A stretch of 64,000 nt of DNA, taken from assembly GCA_963724825.1 (NCBI GenBank), contig CAVRWT010000001.1:62001-126000 (forward strand). Reading direction: 5' to 3'. The notes under the pieces were generated by a model that did not search any database, was not told the DNA's origin, and saw nothing but the letters and a program-made list of their open reading frames with translations. Shown here piece after piece: positions 25,885 to 34,939 of this stretch. The translations under genes and the position numbers were made by a program. The stretch is from JALYNX01 sp963724825. GTDB taxonomy: Bacteria; Actinomycetota; Acidimicrobiia; Spongiisociales; ZC4RG35. Each line of letters starts with the position of its first letter. Within the stretch, counting starts at the first letter, position 1.

Positions 25885-27322
25885 TCAGAGGATGGCCGTT
25901 GCCACGGCGAGGAAGCCGGCGAATCCCACCAGGTCGGTGAAGGTCGTTAGGAACAGGTTCGATCCCAAAGCCGGATCGAAACCGAGTCTCCGCAGGGTCA
26001 ACGGGATCGCGGCACCAGACAGGCCGGCCAGGATCAGGTTGGCAAACGAGGCGAGCATCATCGCCAGTCCCACTTTGAGGGGATCGGGACCTCCCTGCAT
26101 CGACTGAAGCATGAACCCCAAGTAGCCCCGCGAGGAATCCGATCACCAAACCGTTGAACAGGCCGACGGTGGTCTCCCTGGTGAGAACCCGGCGCACGTC
26201 GCCGCTCTGGATGTCATCGGTGGCCAGGCCCCGAATCACTACGGCGAGGGTCTGGGCGCCGGCAGTCTCCGCCGATCCTGGCCACCAAGGGCATGAGGGC
26301 GGCGAGCACGACGAAGGCACCGATGATGTCGTTGAACTGGGAGATGGCGAAAACGACGGTCGACGAGATGAGGACGTCGAACGCGATCCAGGGAAGTCGG
26401 TGTCGTATGGACCTCCGAATCGGGAGGTAGACCGAGTCCTCGGCAGTGGTTCCCACCGCGATGGCGAAGTCCTCCGAAGCCTCCTCCTGCACCGCTTCCA
26501 GAACGGCTTCGGTGGTGACCATGCCCAGGAGGCGGTTGTTGTCGTCGACGACCGGGATTCCAAAGAGGTGATAGCGCTGCACGAGGTCGGCGACTTCGGC
26601 GCGGTCCGTGGTGGAATACACGACAACCGGTTGGTCAACCATCGCCTTGTCGAGGCCGTCTCCTGGCCGGTAGAAGACGAGGTCGCGGAAGGAGACCACC
26701 CCGAGCAATCTCTTGTCGTCGTCGACTACGTAGACGTAGGAGAGGTCTTCGAACTCCTCGTGGAGGTTCCGGATCCGCTCCATGGCCTCACCCACGGTGA
26801 GCCCGATGGGGAGAGCGGCGATGTCGGTGGTCATCAGGCCACCCGCGGACTCGGGATGGTGACCGAGGAGATCGCGAACCTCGTTGGCGAAATCGACGTC
26901 TGCCGCGGACAAGGAGCCGCTCAATGCGACCTCGGGATCGAAGGCGGCGATCAGGTCTGCCGCCTGGTCGGGCGCCATCTCCTCCAGCACGCCGACCGCC
27001 TCGGACTCCGGCAGGACTCCAAGCAGACTGGCCGCCAGGTCGTCACGCAATTCCTCGAACAGGTCGGCCGCGTTGCCGGCGTCGAGGTCGGCGATCAATC
27101 CCTCCGGCAGCCTCTTCACCGAGTGCCTCCAGGATGTCGGCGGCGTCACTCTGGGCTTGCTTCGGCGACGGTCGACCAGTCGGTGGCGTGATCGGCGAGG
27201 TACTCCTCGGCCCGGCGAGGCTCTTTGATGGCAAGGGACCGCAGCCACCTGGCCAAATCCCGCGGCGTGCGCACAGCCCGTCGCACCCACCCGGGGGACG
27301 TGGTGGTCTGGTGCTCGGTCAT
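25885..27322 (-). CDS. mgtE: MgtE-type magnesium transporter (four frameshifts)
   Basis: About 477 residues, reading through single-base insertions near 27149, 27104, 26264 and 26126. The N domain has SPEDAADILEALGEE and GLIADLDAGNAADLFEELRDD. Two CBS domains follow (MTTDIAALPIGLTVGEAMERI, YVVDDDKRLLGVVSFRDLVFYR, IPVVDDNNRLLGMVTTEAV), then the membrane domain with AGAQTLAVVIRGLATDDI, the Mg2+ pore signature. The start at 27322 comes from a well-formed N-terminus MTEHQTTTSPGWV. A structured leader precedes it. Intact function is likely if the shifts are sequencing errors. Confidence 0.82.
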
Positions 27323-27510
27323 GATCGGCTCTCCACAGAACCGCGGGCGCTCTCACGCGCTTGAAACCGGCGGATCGTCATCGGCTACTCCTCGGCGAAC
27401 AGGGGCGCTGCACCCCACCGAGAAGATCAGGCCGTGATGTCGAAGGCCCGACTTCGGAGGGAGACAGCACCCATAGGTCTCGGACTGTCAGCGGTCACGG
27501 ACCGCAACCT
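27323..27510 (-). promoter_or_regulatory. Structured leader upstream of mgtE (unassigned)
   Basis: The 284-base gap between mgtE and greA holds several hairpins on the mgtE side: CTCGG/CCGAG (27391-27422) enclosing GGGG/CCCC, CGAAG/CTTCG (27441-27456), GACAG/CTGTC (27463-27489) and GCGGTC-acg-GACCGC (27491-27505). A structured leader would suit Mg2+ control. However, I do not find the conserved M-box or yybP-ykoY sequence blocks in the right order, so the class is unassigned. The remaining bases up to 27606 show nothing recognisable. Confidence 0.35.
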
Positions 27511-27606
27511 CCTTGTAGACAGATCAGAAATGGCGCGTCGTCAGACGCGGTTACCCATCATCATAGTTGCCACCTGGTGCCAGGAAATAGGCGAGATCGC
27601 CAGGGA

Positions 27607-28083
27607 TCAGCCCTCGAAGGGCCGCACCGCCTTGATGACGACCTTGAATTCCCCACCGGGCGCCTCGTAGGAGACCTCGTCACCCACCGACGCCCCGAGG
27701 AGGGCTCCTCCCAACGGGCTGGTGGGCGAGGCCAGCATCATGCCCGCCACCTTGTTCTCCTGAGGGGCAACGAAGCACTCGAACTCGTCGCCGTCGCGAT
27801 CGACGACGGTGACCACACTCCCGATTTCGACCTTTCCGGTGTCCTCCACAGCCCGGACTTCGGCGGTGTTGAGTAGATGCTCCAACTTGCGGATCCGGGC
27901 TTCCATCATTCCCTGGTCGTTCTTGGCCGCGTCGTAGTCGGCGTTCTCACGGATGTCACCGTGTGAGCGCGCCTCGGCAATCCGCTCTTCTATTTCCTTG
28001 CGGCCATCCGTCTTGAGCGTTTCCAGCTCTTCGTGGATCTTGTCGCGGGCAGCCGGTGTGAGAAAGGTTGGTTGATCGGCCAT
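27607..28083 (-). CDS. greA: Transcription elongation factor GreA
   Basis: A 158-residue factor that rescues backtracked RNA polymerase by stimulating transcript cleavage. The N-terminal coiled coil has the acidic tip region EARSHGDIRENADYDAAKNDQ with the conserved Asp-Glu. The C-terminal FKBP-like domain includes VEIGSVVTVVDRDGDE and SPLGGALLGASVGDEV. Length is standard. The ATG lies 10 bases after a TAGCCT box. It is monocistronic, divergent from the ferredoxin-like gene. Confidence 0.95.
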   Translation of the reverse strand: MADQPTFLTPAARDKIHEELETLKTDGRKEIEERIAEARSHGDIRENADYDAAKNDQGMMEARIRKLEHLLNTAEVRAVEDTGKVEIGSVVTVVDRDGDEFECFVAPQENKVAGMMLASPTSPLGGALLGASVGDEVSYEAPGGEFKVVIKAVRPFEG

Positions 28084-28162
28084 CGAGGCAGAGAGGCTAA
28101 CCCCGCACGCGCCAAATCAAGAGAGGAGGCGGCTCGCATCCGACAAAAGAGCCGCTGTGATC

Positions 28163-28168
28163 TAACTT
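28163..28168 (+). promoter_or_regulatory. Leaderless-type -10 box for the 2Fe-2S protein
   Basis: TAACTT lies 6 bases before the GTG at 28175 and supports that start. Confidence 0.5.
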
Positions 28169-28174
28169 CTTGAT

Positions 28175-28601
28175 GTGGACGATCGACAACGTCTCGAGGC
28201 CATTGCCGACTCTCTCTCGATTCCTCGCGCCCAACGCCACATCTTTCTGTGTGCGGACCAGACAACGCCGAAGTGTGCGCCTCGGGAGGAAACCAACTTG
28301 TTGTGGGCTCATCTCAAGAGTCGTCTCAAGGCGGAGGGCCTGACCTCGGCCCCACCGACCCTGGTCGGGCAAGCCTGAAGCGGAAGCCTCCCCCGTAGAG
28401 CCGGGAGAGGGTCGGGTGCTCAGGAACAAGGTCGATTGCCTCCGGATCTGTGAACAGGGCGCGATCTGCGTCGTCTATCCCGAAGGCACCTGGTACGCCG
28501 GGCTGGACATCGCCAAACTCGATCGGATCATCGACGAGCATCTGGTGGGTGGGACGCCGGTCGAGGAGCTCATGTTCGCGGTCGGGGAGCTGCGCGGATG
28601 A
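28175..28601 (+). CDS. Thioredoxin-fold 2Fe-2S ferredoxin-like protein (one frameshift)
   Basis: About 141 residues after removing one G from the run at 28367-28369. The cysteine pattern of (2Fe-2S) shethna/NuoE-like ferredoxins is present: HIFLCADQTTPKCAP in the N-terminal half and DCLRICEQGAICVVYPEG after the junction, followed by TWYAGLDIAKLDRIIDEHL. Without correction the second half would be lost after a TGA at 28376. It probably serves as an electron carrier, but the partner is unknown. The stop overlaps the next start by 4 bases (ATGA). Confidence 0.8.
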
Positions 28602-29497
28602 GGCTCTTCCGGAGGATCTTCGCAGGGCTTGTGATCTGGCGGTTGTTCGGGCCGGTGCTGACCCCGCGCTTCCGATCACCTCAAGAGCACCCCTGGCGGC
28701 ACGTGGGGCACACCGTCTTCGTGGGCGACCAGGAGTTCCTGGTCAGGGATCTCGGACCGGACGATGCGCCACCGCTGCTTCTCATCCATGGCCTCGCCGG
28801 GTCGTCGCTCGCCGAGTGGTATCGCATAGGGCCCGCTCTCGCCGAGAAGTACCGGGTGATCATGGTCGACCATCGAAGCCATGGCCTGGCCCCGCTGGCA
28901 CGAGATCGCTTCGACGTCGATGAGGTGGCCGACGACATGGCCGGCGTACTGGATGCGCTGGGCATCGGGGCGGTCTCGGTCGTCGGCTATTCCATGGGGG
29001 GCACCATCGCCCAGTCCCTTGCCCATCGTTACCCGGCCCGAGTGCAGCGGCTGGTCCTCATTGCCACCTTCACCCATCACCCCGAGCCAATGCGAACCCT
29101 CCGGGTGCTCGGGGTCGTGATCGCGAGAGCTTGGGAGCGTCTCACCGGCGTCGGCACTCCCGAGGTCCGCACCGGCTATCTGTTGGCGACCGGAGCGGTA
29201 GAGCAGAGGCATGCCCGCTGGCTCTGGGAGGAGACCCATCGTCGGGACACCGACGCCGGGGCTCAGGCCAGCCTGGCCTTGCTTCGCTTCGACTCACGAC
29301 CCTGGATCGGCCGGATCGAGGCTGAGACCATGGTCTTGATCCCCACTCAAGACCAGCTGGTCCCACCGGCATGGCAGTACCAATTGGGGGCGGCACTCAG
29401 CAATCCCAAGGTCGTGGAGCTTGTCGGTGTCCGTCACGAAGCCCCGTGGACCCACGCCCAGCGTCTGGTGGACGAGATCGCCACCTTCGTCGGCTGA
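28598..29497 (+). CDS. Alpha/beta hydrolase
   Basis: A 299-residue hydrolase. It has the oxyanion-hole segment LLIHGLAGSSLAEW, VIMVDHRSHGLAP, and the nucleophile elbow VVGYSMGGTIAQSLAHRYP with the catalytic serine. MVLIPTQDQLVPP probably supplies the acid and VRHEAPWTHAQRLVDEI the histidine. The N-terminal ~35 residues are hydrophobic and basic (FRRIFAGLVIWRLFGPV), suggesting a membrane anchor. It is coupled to the 2Fe-2S gene. The substrate cannot be assigned. Confidence 0.85.
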   Translation: MRLFRRIFAGLVIWRLFGPVLTPRFRSPQEHPWRHVGHTVFVGDQEFLVRDLGPDDAPPLLLIHGLAGSSLAEWYRIGPALAEKYRVIMVDHRSHGLAPLARDRFDVDEVADDMAGVLDALGIGAVSVVGYSMGGTIAQSLAHRYPARVQRLVLIATFTHHPEPMRTLRVLGVVIARAWERLTGVGTPEVRTGYLLATGAVEQRHARWLWEETHRRDTDAGAQASLALLRFDSRPWIGRIEAETMVLIPTQDQLVPPAWQYQLGAALSNPKVVELVGVRHEAPWTHAQRLVDEIATFVG

Positions 29498-29508
29498 GCC
29501 TTCAGCCG
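29491..29508. terminator. Hairpin containing both stop codons of convergent genes
   Basis: CGGCTGA-GCCT-TCAGCCG, a perfect 7-bp stem. The left arm holds the TGA of the alpha/beta hydrolase and the right arm the complement of the TGA of the acylase gene. Confidence 0.6.
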
Positions 29509-32008
29509 GTCGGCGTCAAGCTGAGAGTCGCCACCGCGTCCGCCTCCACTTGCTCCCTCGTCCATCGCAACGGTTGCTGTTGTCCGTCAGTCCAGTCACC
29601 GATTTGATCGTCGTAATGGGAGTTGAAGGCGTGGCCTGATTGCCCGGTGGCATTGCCCGCGGTGGATGCGGCAAAGTCTGAGAGGTCGATGACCATCCGC
29701 ATCGACGGGATCCAGTCGACGACATAGCCATCGGGCGGGATAGTACCCGACGGCGTTGACGATGTCGGCACCACCCCCCAGTCGCTTGGGAGCGTTGCGG
29801 TTGAAGACCCATTCGATGGGACCGATGCCGGATTGACCCAGTGTCTGGTTCTCGAAGGTGGCGGTGTGAATGCGGCTCCACTTCCATGCGCCCGGGCTTC
29901 CCATGGACTCGGTCAGCTCGGTGTGAGCTTCGGCCATTGCTGCCTCCAAGATGGCGTCTCGGTTCTGGACCTCGGAGTTCGAAACATCGTCCCACCAGGG
30001 GTCGTCGGGAGTCTCGAGCAGCCTCCTCACCACCTCGAACCAGCGACTGCCCCCCTCCGGCCAGGAGTCTTCCGGCAATTCATCGTGGAAGGTGAGCTCG
30101 AGGAGACGCGTCCAGGTTACCTGATAGGCAGCGGCCGCCGCCGAGTCGCCGGCGGACTGGAAGGCTTCCGCGCCCTCGGACCACGGAGCGGAGCAGGTCC
30201 TGGATCACGATCACGCCAGGGTCGTCGGACGCAACGTCCAACAGATAGGGGACGAGGTTGGCGGCACCGCCGTCCCGATTGTCCCGCTGCATCGCCTGCG
30301 CCGAATCGACCGTGTACCCCGCCGAGTCCTCGATCATCTGCTCGATCCGGGCTGCCCGATATCCGAGATCGAAGTCGACTGAGAAGAAGGGCTCGTCGCC
30401 TTCGATCACCTTGTTGTTGGCGGTTGCCACATAGTCCCGGGGTGGGTTGAACATCCGGGGCAGGTCGTCGAAGGGAACCAAGCCCGTTCGCACGCTGATA
30501 ATCCTCGCTCCAGCCCGGCACCGGCCACGACCCGTCGTAACCGACCCGGATCGGAATCTCACCGGTGGACTGGTAGGCGATGTTTCCCTCGACATCGGCG
30601 TAGACCAGGTTCTGGGCAGCGATGTCCCACTTCGAGGCGGCAGCCCGGAACTCGTCATAGTTGCTGGCCCGGTTGATCCCGAGCAGGGCCTCGACGAGGG
30701 TCGACGGCTGCAGGGATTGCCAGGCGAGCGAGACCGCGTACTGGTCGGGCAGTTCGAGCGTCGATCCCTGGAATGGGTCCTCATCGAAGTAGGTGTCGGA
30801 GATGATCGGGCCATGCCGGGTGACCAGAACGTCGTAGTCGATGTCGTCAGCACCGGCGACGACGATCGTCTCGCTTCGGACTCTCGAGCGTCGACCCACT
30901 GCCCCGGCGTACTCGTATTGGTGCGGGATCGTCGGGATTCATCTTCTCGATGAAGAGGTCCTGGGTGTCCACCGACTCGTTGGTGACGCCCCAGGCGATG
31001 TGCTCGTTGTGACCGATGACGACCCCCGGGATCCCGGCGAAGGAGAAGCCGGCAACTTGATAGGGGCAGTCCGGTGTGGTCTCGACGCAGTGCAGCCCGT
31101 TGACGTACCAGATCGAAGGCATCTGGATCGCCAGATGAGGGTCGTTGGCGAGTATCGGCAATCCCGATTCGGTGCGAGACCCGCCGACCACCCAGTTGTT
31201 CGACCCAATCCCGGCGAACCCGCCGCCGGTCAGGTCCCAGACGGAGCGGGCCCGGTCGCCGGCGTCGAATAGGGCGGTGAGGATCCCCCGCGACATCGTC
31301 ATCGCCGGTCCTTCGGCGCTCGGCGCTTGGTCGGAGGGGACGATCACCGGATGGTCTGTCGGGATAGTCGGGATAGAGCTGCTCGATGCGGTCCAACGGG
31401 AAGTCGGCACTCAGTCGGGCCCGATCGATCTCCTGGAGCATGTTCCAGCTCAGGTCCCACGACATGACCTTGGCCCAGGTCAGGGAGTTGACCGGGGTCC
31501 ACGGTTCCACGACGTACTCGGAGTTCTGGAGGGGGAGGATGGCGTATTCGAGGCTCAGTCGGGAGCCTTGATGATCGGCGAGATAGGCATTGACCCCATC
31601 GGCATATGCCTGGAGCACCCCACGGTCCTCGTCACTCAGGGCTGCGAACTCCTGCTCGGCCAGCCCGGTGAAGTCGAGGGAGCGGAGGAACATGTCGGTG
31701 TCGACCTGGCCGTCTCCGAACATCTCGGAGAGGCGCCCCGCCCCGATGTGCCTCCAGAAATCCATCTGCCAGAAACGGTCCTGGGCATGGACGTAACCCT
31801 GGGCGAAAAAGAGGTCGTGGGTGGTGGAGGCGTAGATGTGGGGAACCCCTTCGGGGTCGCGAATCACCTCGACCGATGAGCCAAGGCCGGGGACGTCGAC
31901 CTCCCCGTTGACCTGGGGAAACGAGCGGCGGACCATCCAGAAGCCAAAGACCCCGAACCCGACCACGAGGATGAGCAGCACGACCAATATGCGGCGGACC
32001 CAACGCAT
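29502..32008 (-). CDS. Membrane-anchored penicillin-acylase-family protein (multiple frameshifts)
   Basis: Roughly 830 residues when joined across at least five +1 shifts (near 31360, 30900, 30495, 30170 and 29740; the stretch around 30880 probably holds more than one). The N-terminal helix MRWVRRILVVLLILVVGFGV anchors it to the membrane. PEGVPHIYASTTHDLFFAQGYVHAQDRFWQMD is the family's N-terminal block. GIGSNNWVVGGSRTESG carries the autoprocessing Ser of these Ntn-hydrolases. Later blocks include VTRHGPIISD and PRDYVATANN. ATG 32008 is chosen because a TAGGCT box precedes it by 8 bases. Substrates may be acyl-homoserine lactones or other amides; this is not decidable. Confidence 0.75.
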
Positions 32009-32016
32009 GACGGCGG

Positions 32017-32022
32017 AGCCTA
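32017..32022 (-). promoter_or_regulatory. Leaderless-type -10 box for the acylase gene
   Basis: TAGGCT (minus strand), 8 bases before the ATG at 32008. It decides against the in-frame ATG at 32038, which lies upstream of the box. Confidence 0.45.
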
Positions 32023-32054
32023 TTGGTCGAATCGGCATTCCGTCCGGATCGTCC

Positions 32055-32060
32055 TACCTT
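32055..32060 (+). promoter_or_regulatory. Possible -10 box for the cytochrome oxidase cluster
   Basis: TACCTT lies 8 bases before the ATG at 32069, the first gene of the cluster running to 41104. Confidence 0.4.
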
Positions 32061-32068
32061 TTGCCGGT

Positions 32069-32503
32069 ATGCGACGTTTACTCCTGGCGACGATGGTCGC
32101 GGTCCTGGTTGTTGCCTGCGGTGACACCTCCACCACGACGACCACCACAGCTCCTCCCGCCACTACGACGACCACGGCACCGTCGGTGGCGACCACCGCC
32201 CCGGTGGGGTCCACCACCACCGTCCCGGAGACCACGACAACCACCCGCGAGGCCGATGTCACGGTGACCGGGGGTGTGGTCGACGGCCCGGACACGTTTG
32301 ACTATGCGCTCGGCGACCAGGTCGACATCGTCGTGCTCACCGACGTTGCCGACGAGATCCACGTCCACGGCTACGACATCATGTTCGATGCCGAGCCCGG
32401 GGTTCCGGTCGAGATCTCATTCGTGGCCGACGCCCAAGGCATTTTCGAAGTCGAGCTCGAAGGCAGCTCACTCAAGCTGTTCGAGATCCAAGTCACCCCC
32501 TGA
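32069..32503 (+). CDS. Cupredoxin-like lipoprotein
   Basis: A 144-residue lipoprotein: signal MRRLLLATMVAVLVVAC, then a very Thr-rich linker of about 45 residues (STTTTTTAPPATTTTTAP), then an 80-residue beta domain. HVHGYDIMFDAEPGVPVEIS and ADAQGIFEVELEGSS resemble the cupredoxin-like domains often found beside copper-handling membrane proteins; the His-x-His could bind copper. It overlaps the next gene by one base (TGATG) and is the first gene of the oxidase cluster, so a role in copper supply is likely but inferred. Confidence 0.7.
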   Translation: MRRLLLATMVAVLVVACGDTSTTTTTTAPPATTTTTAPSVATTAPVGSTTTVPETTTTTREADVTVTGGVVDGPDTFDYALGDQVDIVVLTDVADEIHVHGYDIMFDAEPGVPVEISFVADAQGIFEVELEGSSLKLFEIQVTP

Positions 32504-33858
32504 TGAGGCGTCGCCTCGGCGTCGTCGGCGGGGCTCTGTTCCTGGTCCTTCTCATCCCGGGGACGGCCCTGGCACATGGAATCGGGGGTCGCCTCGATCT
32601 GCCGGTTCCGGTGACCTATTTCATCGCGGCCGCAGGTGTCGTCATCGTGATCAGCTTCGTGGCCCTTGCCGTTCTCTGGCCCGAGCCGAGGCTTCAAGGT
32701 GGCCCCCTCCAGGAGCCAGGCCGGCTGACGATCCCGCGGCGGGGCTTGCTCCCGGCTTTGGGTGTCATCGGCTTGCTTCTGGTTATCGGGCAACTGGTGG
32801 TGGCCGCACTGGGACTGACCACGGATCCGACCCGCCCCTCGATCGCCCCGGTGCTGATCTGGGTCGTGTTCTGGCTGATCGTTCCCTTCACCGGAGCGCT
32901 GGTCGGGGACTGGTACACCGACCTCAACCCGTGGCGCACCATCGGGCGAACCTTCAGGATCGGGCGCGGCGAGCGGGTGTGGCTGCGCGATGCCGTCGGC
33001 GTTCTCCCCGCCGCCGCTTTCTTGCTGTCGTTCACCTGGCTGGAGTTGGTCAACCACGAATCGGGATCCGCTGTGGCCCTCGGTTGGGCGGCACTGGCCT
33101 ACACCGTGGTCATGCTGGGGGCCATGGCATACGCCGGACTGGAGACCGGGCTGACGGTGTTCGACGCCTTCACTCCCTACAACCGGCTGATTTCCTCGCT
33201 CTCACCTCTGGGTCGTCGTGCGGACGGCAAACTCGTCTGGCGAGGCTGGCTGCGGGCGCTGACGGTCCTCCCCGAATGGCGTGGCCTCGCTCTCCTGGTG
33301 TGTGTTGCGATTGGCACCGTGACCTTTGACGGAGCCTCCGGCACTTCGTGGTTCAAGGCCGCGTTCGGGACGATGGCGGAGTCGGTCCCGGGAGGGACCC
33401 TGCTCCTGCTGGCCTCGGTGGCACTGATCGCCGCTGCCTACTGGCTGGCCTGTTGGGTCGCAGCCCGAATGGTGGGTGGGGACTGGACGGCAAATCGGGT
33501 CTCGGCCCGCTTCGCCCACACCCTGGTCCCGATCGCCCTGGCCTACGCGGTCGCCCATTACATGACCCTGATCATCTTCGAAGGCCAGCAATTGATCGCA
33601 GCCGTTTCGGATCCGTTTGCCCTGGGCTGGGACTTGTTCGGGACCGCCGATCGCAAGATCGACTTCTTCATCGCCACCAGCGAGCCGATCTGGTACCTGC
33701 AGCTCGCAGTGATCGTGACCGGCCACGTAACGGGGGTGGTGCTCGCCCACGACCGCGCTCTTGGAGACTTCGGACCGGACGCGGTGCGTTCTCAATACGC
33801 GATGCTTCTACTTATGGTGGCTCTCACCACACTCGGATTGCTGATCCTGGCCGGATGA
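32503..33858 (+). CDS. Multi-pass membrane protein (annotated elsewhere as fenitrothion hydrolase-like)
   Basis: A 451-residue membrane protein with a cleavable or first helix (LGVVGGALFLVLLIPGTALAHGIGGR) and about nine further hydrophobic segments. GDWYTDLNPWRTIGR and the C-terminal NRVSARFAHTLVPIALAYAVAHYMT with histidines are notable. Relatives in Actinomycetota are often labelled fenitrothion hydrolase, a name with little support here. Its place between a cupredoxin-like lipoprotein and ctaB suggests copper or haem delivery to the oxidase. This is inference from position. Confidence 0.6.
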   Translation: MRRRLGVVGGALFLVLLIPGTALAHGIGGRLDLPVPVTYFIAAAGVVIVISFVALAVLWPEPRLQGGPLQEPGRLTIPRRGLLPALGVIGLLLVIGQLVVAALGLTTDPTRPSIAPVLIWVVFWLIVPFTGALVGDWYTDLNPWRTIGRTFRIGRGERVWLRDAVGVLPAAAFLLSFTWLELVNHESGSAVALGWAALAYTVVMLGAMAYAGLETGLTVFDAFTPYNRLISSLSPLGRRADGKLVWRGWLRALTVLPEWRGLALLVCVAIGTVTFDGASGTSWFKAAFGTMAESVPGGTLLLLASVALIAAAYWLACWVAARMVGGDWTANRVSARFAHTLVPIALAYAVAHYMTLIIFEGQQLIAAVSDPFALGWDLFGTADRKIDFFIATSEPIWYLQLAVIVTGHVTGVVLAHDRALGDFGPDAVRSQYAMLLLMVALTTLGLLILAG

Positions 33859-34025
33859 GATTCATATTTGCCCACTATTGGGGGATCGATGAGGTTGGGG
33901 TCTTCGTGATCCCGGCCCTGGCTGCGATCTGGTCTTTGCGATGGGCGGAGCGCCGGGCACGTCGGAACGCCGAGGAGAGAAAGCTGAAGGAAGAACCCGA
34001 TGAGGAGCCAACCGATGGCGACTGA
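33855..34025 (+). CDS. Small single-helix membrane protein of the oxidase cluster
   Basis: 56 residues starting at an ATG that overlaps the previous stop (ATGA). One membrane helix (GVFVIPALAAIWSLRWAE) is followed by a highly charged tail (RRARRNAEERKLKEEPDEEP). It overlaps the start of ctaB by 11 bases. The coupled arrangement argues that it is real; the function is unknown, perhaps an assembly or regulatory subunit. Confidence 0.55.
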   Translation: MRFIFAHYWGIDEVGVFVIPALAAIWSLRWAERRARRNAEERKLKEEPDEEPTDGD

Positions 34026-34939
34026 TCTCCCCGGCTCGCATGCCTCTCCGGAGGTGGCCGTTTCGATTCCGAGCGACCATCCCCGGTCGAAGATCGCGGC
34101 CTATGTCGCTCTGACCAAGCCACGGATCATCGAGCTGCTTCTGATCACCACGGTGCCGGCGATGGTCCTCGCTGCCGGTGAATGGCCGGGTGCATGGATC
34201 CTGGTGACCACGCTGATCGGAGGCACCCTCTCCGCGGCTGGCGCCAACGCCCTCAACTGTTATGTGGACCGTGACATCGACGAAGTGATGCGGCGCACCA
34301 GGGACCGCCCGCTGGCCCGGCACGAAGTCCCTCCCCTCAACGCCCTGGTCTTCGGCATCTGCCTTGGCGTGGCCGGCTTCGCCTGGCTCTGGGTGACGAC
34401 CAACCTCCTCGCGGCGTCGATCTCCACCGCTGCCCTTCTCTTCTACGTGTTCGTCTACACGATGGCGTTGAAACGCTCGACCACCCAGAACATCGTCATC
34501 GGAGGCGCCGCCGGGGCGGCACCGGTTCTCGTGGGATGGGCGGCGATCACGGGCGGAGATCGCCCTCCCGGCCTGGGTGCTCTTCTTCGTCGTCTTCTAC
34601 TGGACCCCTCCCCATTTCTGGGCCCTCGCCATCCGTTACAAGGATGATTACGCACGGGCCGGAGTCCCGATGCTCCCGGTGGTGGTCGGTGTCGAGGCGA
34701 CGACTCGCAAGATGCTCCTCTACACCGCCCTCATGGTCGGCATCACGCTGCTGTTGGTGCCGGTGGCCGGAATGAGCTGGATCTACCTGGTGGCTGCGAT
34801 CGGGCTTGGCGCCTGGTTCCTATGGGATTCGTGGAGGGTCTATCTCCACCCTGACCAAGCGATGCGCCTCTTCACCACCTCGACGGTCTATCTGGCGGCG
34901 CTCTTTGCATCGGTGATGCTCGACGTGTTGATCCGATGA
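34015..34939 (+). CDS. ctaB: Protohaem IX farnesyltransferase (one frameshift)
   Basis: About 307 residues after removing one G at 34555-34556. It converts haem B to haem O for the terminal oxidase. The prenyl-diphosphate Asp motif is ANALNCYVDRDIDEVMRRT near residue 80, and ALAIRYKDDYARAGVPMLPVV is the second Asp motif, in the downstream frame. Several membrane helices are evident. The corrected junction reads AITGEIALPAWVLFFVVFYWTPPHFW, matching the family. ATG 34015 is preceded by GAGGAG. The stop overlaps the next start (ATGA). Confidence 0.88.

Noticed and set aside
27323..27606. M-box or yybP-ykoY riboswitch call before mgtE
   Set aside because: The conserved sequence blocks are missing or in the wrong order, and too few bases separate the GGAGTAG-like motif from the start codon. 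Kept only as an unassigned structured leader.
32503..33858. Pesticide (fenitrothion) hydrolase function
   Set aside because: The protein is a multi-pass membrane protein with no hydrolase motif; the name comes from database habit. Context points to copper or oxidase assembly.
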